From: Candidatus Babeliales bacterium
GTDB lineage: Bacteria > Babelota > Babeliae > Babelales > Vermiphilaceae
DNA: 64,000 bases
Direction: 5' to 3'
Assembly: GCA_035944115.1 (NCBI GenBank)
Contig: DASZBJ010000045.1
Span: 62,001 to 126,000 of the forward strand
Shown: piece after piece, positions 57,350 through 64,000 of the stretch
Numbering within the stretch: the first letter of the stretch is position 1
Layout: every line of letters begins with the position of its first letter
Position numbers and translations under genes: made by a program
The notes under the pieces: generated by a model
What the model was told of the DNA's origin: nothing
What the model saw: the letters and a program-made list of their open reading frames with translations, nothing else
Databases searched by the model: none

Positions 57350-57991
57350 ATGCAAACATATAGCGCTCGACGCACTACTCTTGGTTATTTAGAAGTTATT
57401 TGTGGACCAATGTTTTCAGGAAAATCTGAAGAACTAATCAAACGCTTACAACGTGCAAAAATTGCAAAACAAACTGTTCTTGCATTTAAAGATTATCAGC
57501 ATAATCATGCTATTGAATATATTATTTCACATGATGGCAACAAAATTAGTGCGCGTCCAATAGGAGCAGTACAAGAAATTATTCATATTGCAGAACAAGA
57601 GCATGCAGATGTCATTTGTATTGATAATGCACATTTCTTTTCACAAAAAATTATTCCTACTATTTGCGAACTCATTAAAAAAGAGAAACGCGTCATTGTT
57701 GCCGGTCTTGATTTAGATTTTCGTGGCATACCATTCGGACCAATACCGACTTTACTTGCACTGGCAGATTCTATCACAAAATTACATGCTATCTGTTCAC
57801 TGTGTGGTAACAATGGTCATTTTACGCAACGACTCATTAATGGAAGACCTGCCCATTATGATGACCCCATCATAATGATTGGCGCACAAGAAACATATCA
57901 AGCACGATGTCGTCAATGTTACTACATTGATAAAGCAGCACCGTTTATGTCACTCGAACATTATGAATCCAATACAGAAAAGATAATATAA
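57350..57991 (+). CDS. thymidine kinase homologue lacking the catalytic Glu
   Basis: A 213-residue TK1-type protein. The P-loop GPMFSGKS (19-26) and the zinc pattern (CSLC, later CRQC) with the lasso Tyr (QETYQARCR) are intact. The Walker B/catalytic block DEVQFF of the family reads DNAHFF (Asn93 replaces Glu), and the D-x-R-Y lid before SHDG is shortened. The Glu is the catalytic base of TK1 enzymes, so activity is doubtful. It is followed after ten bases by a second copy with an intact motif. AAGGAGA precedes the ATG. Confidence 0.9.
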   Translation: MQTYSARRTTLGYLEVICGPMFSGKSEELIKRLQRAKIAKQTVLAFKDYQHNHAIEYIISHDGNKISARPIGAVQEIIHIAEQEHADVICIDNAHFFSQKIIPTICELIKKEKRVIVAGLDLDFRGIPFGPIPTLLALADSITKLHAICSLCGNNGHFTQRLINGRPAHYDDPIIMIGAQETYQARCRQCYYIDKAAPFMSLEHYESNTEKII

Positions 57992-58001
57992 CTTAAATAC
58001 T

Positions 58002-58679
58002 ATGAAGAAATCAGTTCTTACCATTACCTTATTATTACTACTAGCACCTCTCTATACATATAGCAAAACAGGAACACTTGAAGTTATTTGTGGTTCAATG
58101 TTTGCAGGAAAATCTGAAGAACTCATTCGTCGATTGCGCCGTGCAAAAATTGCCCAACAAAAAACCATTTGTTTCAGCAATGCATTAGATAATCGCTATG
58201 ATAACTCTTCAGAACAACAAACGCGTTATATCGCATCACACAACGGCAATAAAGTGATAGCTGAAGCAATTAGCAACGAAGAAGATATCCTCTCATTTGC
58301 ATTTAAACAGAACCTTGATGTTATTGGTATCGATGAGGTACAATTTTTTTCTATAAATATCATACCCGTTATCTGCACTCTTGTTGATCATGGTATACGA
58401 GTAATTGTACCGGGTCTTGATCTCGATTTCCGAGGACAACCATTTCCACACATGGCCACTCTGTTGGCACTTGCTGACAAAGTCACGAAGCTGCATGCTA
58501 TTTGTGCCTTATGCGGAAATGATGCATACGTTTCACAACGTTTAATTAATAAACAACCAGCTAATTATGATGATCCAATCATTCTAGTTGCTGCACAAGA
58601 AGCATATCAAGCTCGTTGTCGCTCTTGTTTTGAAATTGATAAAAAACCTCTCTGCATTGCAATAGAATCGTATGAGTAA
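58002..58679 (+). CDS. tdk: thymidine kinase with predicted signal peptide
   Basis: A 225-residue TK1-type enzyme, phosphorylating thymidine with ATP. P-loop GSMFAGKS (31-38), DxRY (63-66), catalytic DEVQFF (Glu112), and both CxxC pairs are all intact. The N-terminal KKSVLTITLLLLLAPLYTYS is a typical Sec signal peptide, odd for a cytoplasmic enzyme. No other in-frame start lies between it and the P-loop, so it is translated. No ribosome-binding site is obvious, so translation may be coupled to the upstream gene. It overlaps radA by eight bases. Confidence 0.92.
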   Translation: MKKSVLTITLLLLLAPLYTYSKTGTLEVICGSMFAGKSEELIRRLRRAKIAQQKTICFSNALDNRYDNSSEQQTRYIASHNGNKVIAEAISNEEDILSFAFKQNLDVIGIDEVQFFSINIIPVICTLVDHGIRVIVPGLDLDFRGQPFPHMATLLALADKVTKLHAICALCGNDAYVSQRLINKQPANYDDPIILVAAQEAYQARCRSCFEIDKKPLCIAIESYE

Positions 58680-60018
58680 GAACAAATCATCTTTTGTTTG
58701 TAGCGAATGCACCTACACAACGATTAAATGGATAGGCTGCTGTCCAGAATGCAAACAATGGGAAACATTACAGGAAGTACAATCTGGCCCCACAAATAAA
58801 AAGCTTGTACAATCGACTGCAACAACAACCATGCGCACGCTTAACACGATCTCTACAACACAGCAAGCACGTATCTATTCTGGGATCGAAGAGTGGGACC
58901 GGGTTATTGGTGGCGGCATCATGCCAGGATCATTACTTGTTTTAACCGGTGATCCTGGAATCGGCAAATCAACACTTCTGCTGCAAATTGCACATGCAAT
59001 TTCAAAAAATCATACCGTATTTTATTTTTCAACAGAAGAATCCTTAAGCCAAGTTAAGCAGCGCGCAGAACGTTTAGAATGCACCAGCACACAGTTACTA
59101 TTTTCAGATACTCCAGATTTAAATATTATTATTAGCACCGCACAGCAACATGCTCCCGATGTAGTCATTATCGACTCCATTCAAAATTGTTATGGAGATA
59201 ACACACAATCTATTCCTGGCAGCGTTAATCAACTGCGAGAAATTACCTTTCACCTCATGCGACTTGCAAAAGAGCACAATATTACCGTGCTCCTAAGCGG
59301 ACACATCACCAAAGATGGCACTATAGCTGGACCAAAAACATTAGAACATATGGTTGACGGTGTATTTTACCTACAAGGGGAAGATCGTTGGCACGCGCGC
59401 ATTTTACGATCAGTAAAAAACCGCTTTGGAACAATTAATGAACTCGGATTTTTTCAAATGCATGCACATGGTTTACAACAAATACCTAACATCAACGAAC
59501 ATCTAATGAGTGAGTTGAACCATGCACCTGGATCGGTACTGGTGAGTCACACTGAGGGCTCTCGTCCATTACTGCTTGAGCTACAAGCACTTACCATTGA
59601 ATCAAAGCTAACTATGCCACAGCGAGTGGTTTCAGGCCTTGATCATAAACAGGTGGTATTAATCGCTGCAATCTTGGAAAAATATTTACACATAAAATTA
59701 AGCACTCACGACATCTTCTTCAAAGTAAGCGGAGGGTTTAAAATCAAAGGAAGCGAAACAGATTTAGGTATTGCACTCGCATTACTATCAAGCTACTTCC
59801 AATTGCCTTTACCAGAAAAATCTATCGCACTCGGAGAAATCAGTTTAACTGGTCAGATCAATCCAATTAACCAAATTAGTATGCATATTAAAGAGGCAGA
59901 AAAGTTTGGTGTCAAAAAGCTGCTGATCGCACATGCACAAAAAATTGAAAGCAACTCATCATGTACAACGCAACGATTTAAAAATGTATATGAGCTACTT
60001 TCACTCTTTAGCGAATAA
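58672..60018 (+). CDS. radA: DNA repair protein RadA
   Basis: RecA-like ATPase for branch migration. The 448-residue protein has a zinc finger (Cys10, Cys13, Cys24, Cys27), Walker A GDPGIGKS (93-100), the RadA signature KNRFGTINELGFF, and a Lon-like C-terminal domain. Its ATG is inside the last codons of the second thymidine kinase (ATGAGTAA overlap). Confidence 0.95.
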   Translation: MSKNKSSFVCSECTYTTIKWIGCCPECKQWETLQEVQSGPTNKKLVQSTATTTMRTLNTISTTQQARIYSGIEEWDRVIGGGIMPGSLLVLTGDPGIGKSTLLLQIAHAISKNHTVFYFSTEESLSQVKQRAERLECTSTQLLFSDTPDLNIIISTAQQHAPDVVIIDSIQNCYGDNTQSIPGSVNQLREITFHLMRLAKEHNITVLLSGHITKDGTIAGPKTLEHMVDGVFYLQGEDRWHARILRSVKNRFGTINELGFFQMHAHGLQQIPNINEHLMSELNHAPGSVLVSHTEGSRPLLLELQALTIESKLTMPQRVVSGLDHKQVVLIAAILEKYLHIKLSTHDIFFKVSGGFKIKGSETDLGIALALLSSYFQLPLPEKSIALGEISLTGQINPINQISMHIKEAEKFGVKKLLIAHAQKIESNSSCTTQRFKNVYELLSLFSE

Positions 60019-60020
60019 AA

Positions 60021-60049
60021 AAAGTCATACTATTATTCACTATGACTTT
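60021..60049. terminator. bidirectional hairpin terminator between radA and the transposase-like gene
   Basis: AAAGTCATA (60021-60029) pairs with TATGACTTT (60041-60049) around an 11-base loop. Its right arm is the end of the converging gene. Confidence 0.5.
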
Positions 60050-60417
60050 AATACTGTATCAAGATACTCTTCAACTGCTTCTGGATCGGATTCCCCTACA
60101 GTTTCAGCTTCATAACCATCTGCCCATAAACAATCATCTTGATATAGATCATGCAGCTGCGAAAACTGCTCTTTCATACTTTTATCACTCATATTTTTAA
60201 AGTGATGTATCATGCTCTCAACACTAGTATCTGGACCTGATTGTACTACCATAACAACATGATCACTATTGACATGTACTTCATGCATTGTCCATTGCCG
60301 ATCTTCTGCGGATTGGTGTAAAATACCACTTAACGCGTCCTTCATTGGATCAGACAACAACACATCTTCTCGACGCAAACCAAACGCTAAACAATATACC
60401 AAATTATGACGAACCAT
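60040..60417 (-). CDS. degenerate IS200/IS605-type TnpA (Y1 transposase) domain protein
   Basis: The 125-residue protein has the plan of an IS200/Y1 transposase or REP-associated tyrosine transposase. The HUH site normally DHVHLLV is here DHVVMVV (His53, Val55), so one metal-binding His is lost. The helix with the catalytic Tyr may be EEYLDTV (Tyr118). The LWADGYEAETVG block matches IS200 proteins. AAGGGG eight bases upstream supports translation. No flanking inverted repeats or target duplication were recognised. A domesticated or decaying transposase seems likely. Confidence 0.65.
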   Translation of the reverse strand: MVRHNLVYCLAFGLRREDVLLSDPMKDALSGILHQSAEDRQWTMHEVHVNSDHVVMVVQSGPDTSVESMIHHFKNMSDKSMKEQFSQLHDLYQDDCLWADGYEAETVGESDPEAVEEYLDTVLKS

Positions 60418-60516
60418 ATAAAAACCCCTTTATAATCCTTAACACATATACGCAATCATTTTTTAAGAAAAATAAGATCCCTAAAATCACAAAAAACAAT
60501 CAAACCCTATTTCAAA

Positions 60517-60550
60517 AAAAAAGACTCTGAAATTAATCAGAGTCTTTTTT
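60517..60550 (-). terminator. rho-independent terminator of the rRNA operon
   Basis: A 14-bp perfect stem (60517-60530 and 60537-60550) has a 6-base loop and a T-run. On the minus strand it lies directly after the 5S gene. Confidence 0.9.
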
Positions 60551-60557
60551 AATTTAA

Positions 60558-60671
60558 TCTGGCACTACCTACTTTTCCAGGCCGTCGCCAGCCAAGTATC
60601 ATCGGCGCTACAGACTTAACTGCCGTATTCGGAATGGGAACGGGTGTTTCCCTGTAGCTATCCGCACCAGA
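60558..60671 (-). rRNA. 5S ribosomal RNA
   Basis: About 114 bases. The 5' and 3' ends (TCTGGTGC and GCACCAGA type) pair, and the internal CCGAATACGGCAGTTAAG loop is typical. It follows the 23S gene on the minus strand and ends at a terminator. Confidence 0.93.
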
Positions 60672-60799
60672 AATTTTTTATTCTTAATTACTCATACAAG
60701 AGTAACAGAAAAATCTTTTATGTCAATCCACACAACTGTGGAAGAAATATTTGTAAGTAACTCACATTCAATCAAGGTTCATCAGCTATAATTATTATC

Positions 60800-63845
<3,046 letters not shown>

Positions 63846-63985
63846 CAAACTTATAGCTTACCCTTAAAAGAATATGGTATTTACTTACAAATATTTCAAA
63901 GAACACAATTATTTTTTATCCTACTACTCACCCTAAAACTTTTACACACACAAGAATACATTCAAAAACCTACTATCAAAAAAAC

Positions 63986-64000
63986 TGGTGGAGATGAGCG
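63986..64000 (-). tRNA. 3' end of a spacer tRNA, probably tRNA-Ala (partial)
   Basis: The 3' terminal sequence CATCTCCACCA is visible, including the encoded CCA. The T at position 70 is compatible with the G3-U70 pair of tRNA-Ala. Position between the 16S and 23S genes supports tRNA-Ala (or Ile). The anticodon lies beyond the window. Confidence 0.6.

Overview
The window reads as one chromosomal segment of an AT-rich, Gram-negative-type bacterium using the standard genetic code. Gene content and several oddities fit an intracellular or host-dependent lineage, and Candidatus Dependentiae (TM6) is my best guess. Supporting features are exported ankyrin-repeat and clostripain-like proteins, a cysteine-rich barrel resembling Legionella/Chlamydia MOMPs, many small secreted proteins without recognisable families, and compact core operons. 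The taxon is an inference; no database search was possible.

Layout. 1-9.4 kb: rseP, rplM, an exported C11 protease, an NhaC-type antiporter, a small membrane protein, then yidC-recR-pepP on the minus strand. 9.5-11.9 kb: a MerR-like regulator, murC and a small secreted protein. 11.9-16.3 kb: the conserved ffh-rpsP-khpA-trmD-rplS operon plus a lipoprotein; TrmD carries a fused second SPOUT methyltransferase. 16.4-23.6 kb: hflX, three small exported proteins, an ABC exporter and a UvrD/PcrA helicase. 23.6-30.3 kb: a MOMP-like barrel, a membrane protein, trpS, a three-gene operon (degenerate diadenylate cyclase, CdaR/YbbR-like protein, DUF502 protein) and a large secreted unknown. 30.7-34.9 kb: rpsO-pnp-rph plus a HolA-like gene. 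34.9-47.3 kb: tRNA genes, rpmG, secE-nusG-rplKAJL-rpoBC and tRNA-Val. 47.3-57.1 kb: a BFD-like protein, tsaE, a NYN protein, an orphan atpG, a delta-60-repeat protein, murA, a secreted ankyrin protein, rluB and mscS. 57.3-60.4 kb: two tandem thymidine kinases, radA and a degenerate IS200-type transposase. 60.5-64 kb: 5S and 23S rRNA and the 3' end of a spacer tRNA, all minus strand; the 16S gene should lie beyond the right edge.

The minus strand is G/T-rich and the plus strand C/A-rich almost throughout, so most minus-strand genes look like leading-strand genes and no replication switch point is evident. The clear exception is the delta-60-repeat gene (49711-51153), which is G/T-rich on the plus strand.

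The most unusual signals are: a tandem thymidine kinase pair in which one copy has lost its catalytic Glu and the other has a signal peptide; a cysteine-rich, possibly zinc-binding insertion near the N-terminus of RpoB; a diadenylate cyclase homologue without DGA or RHR motifs but still next to its CdaR partner; a MurA with the active-site Cys replaced by Asp; the TrmD fusion; a transposase-derived gene with a broken HUH motif; and two divergent copies of an intergenic palindromic repeat.
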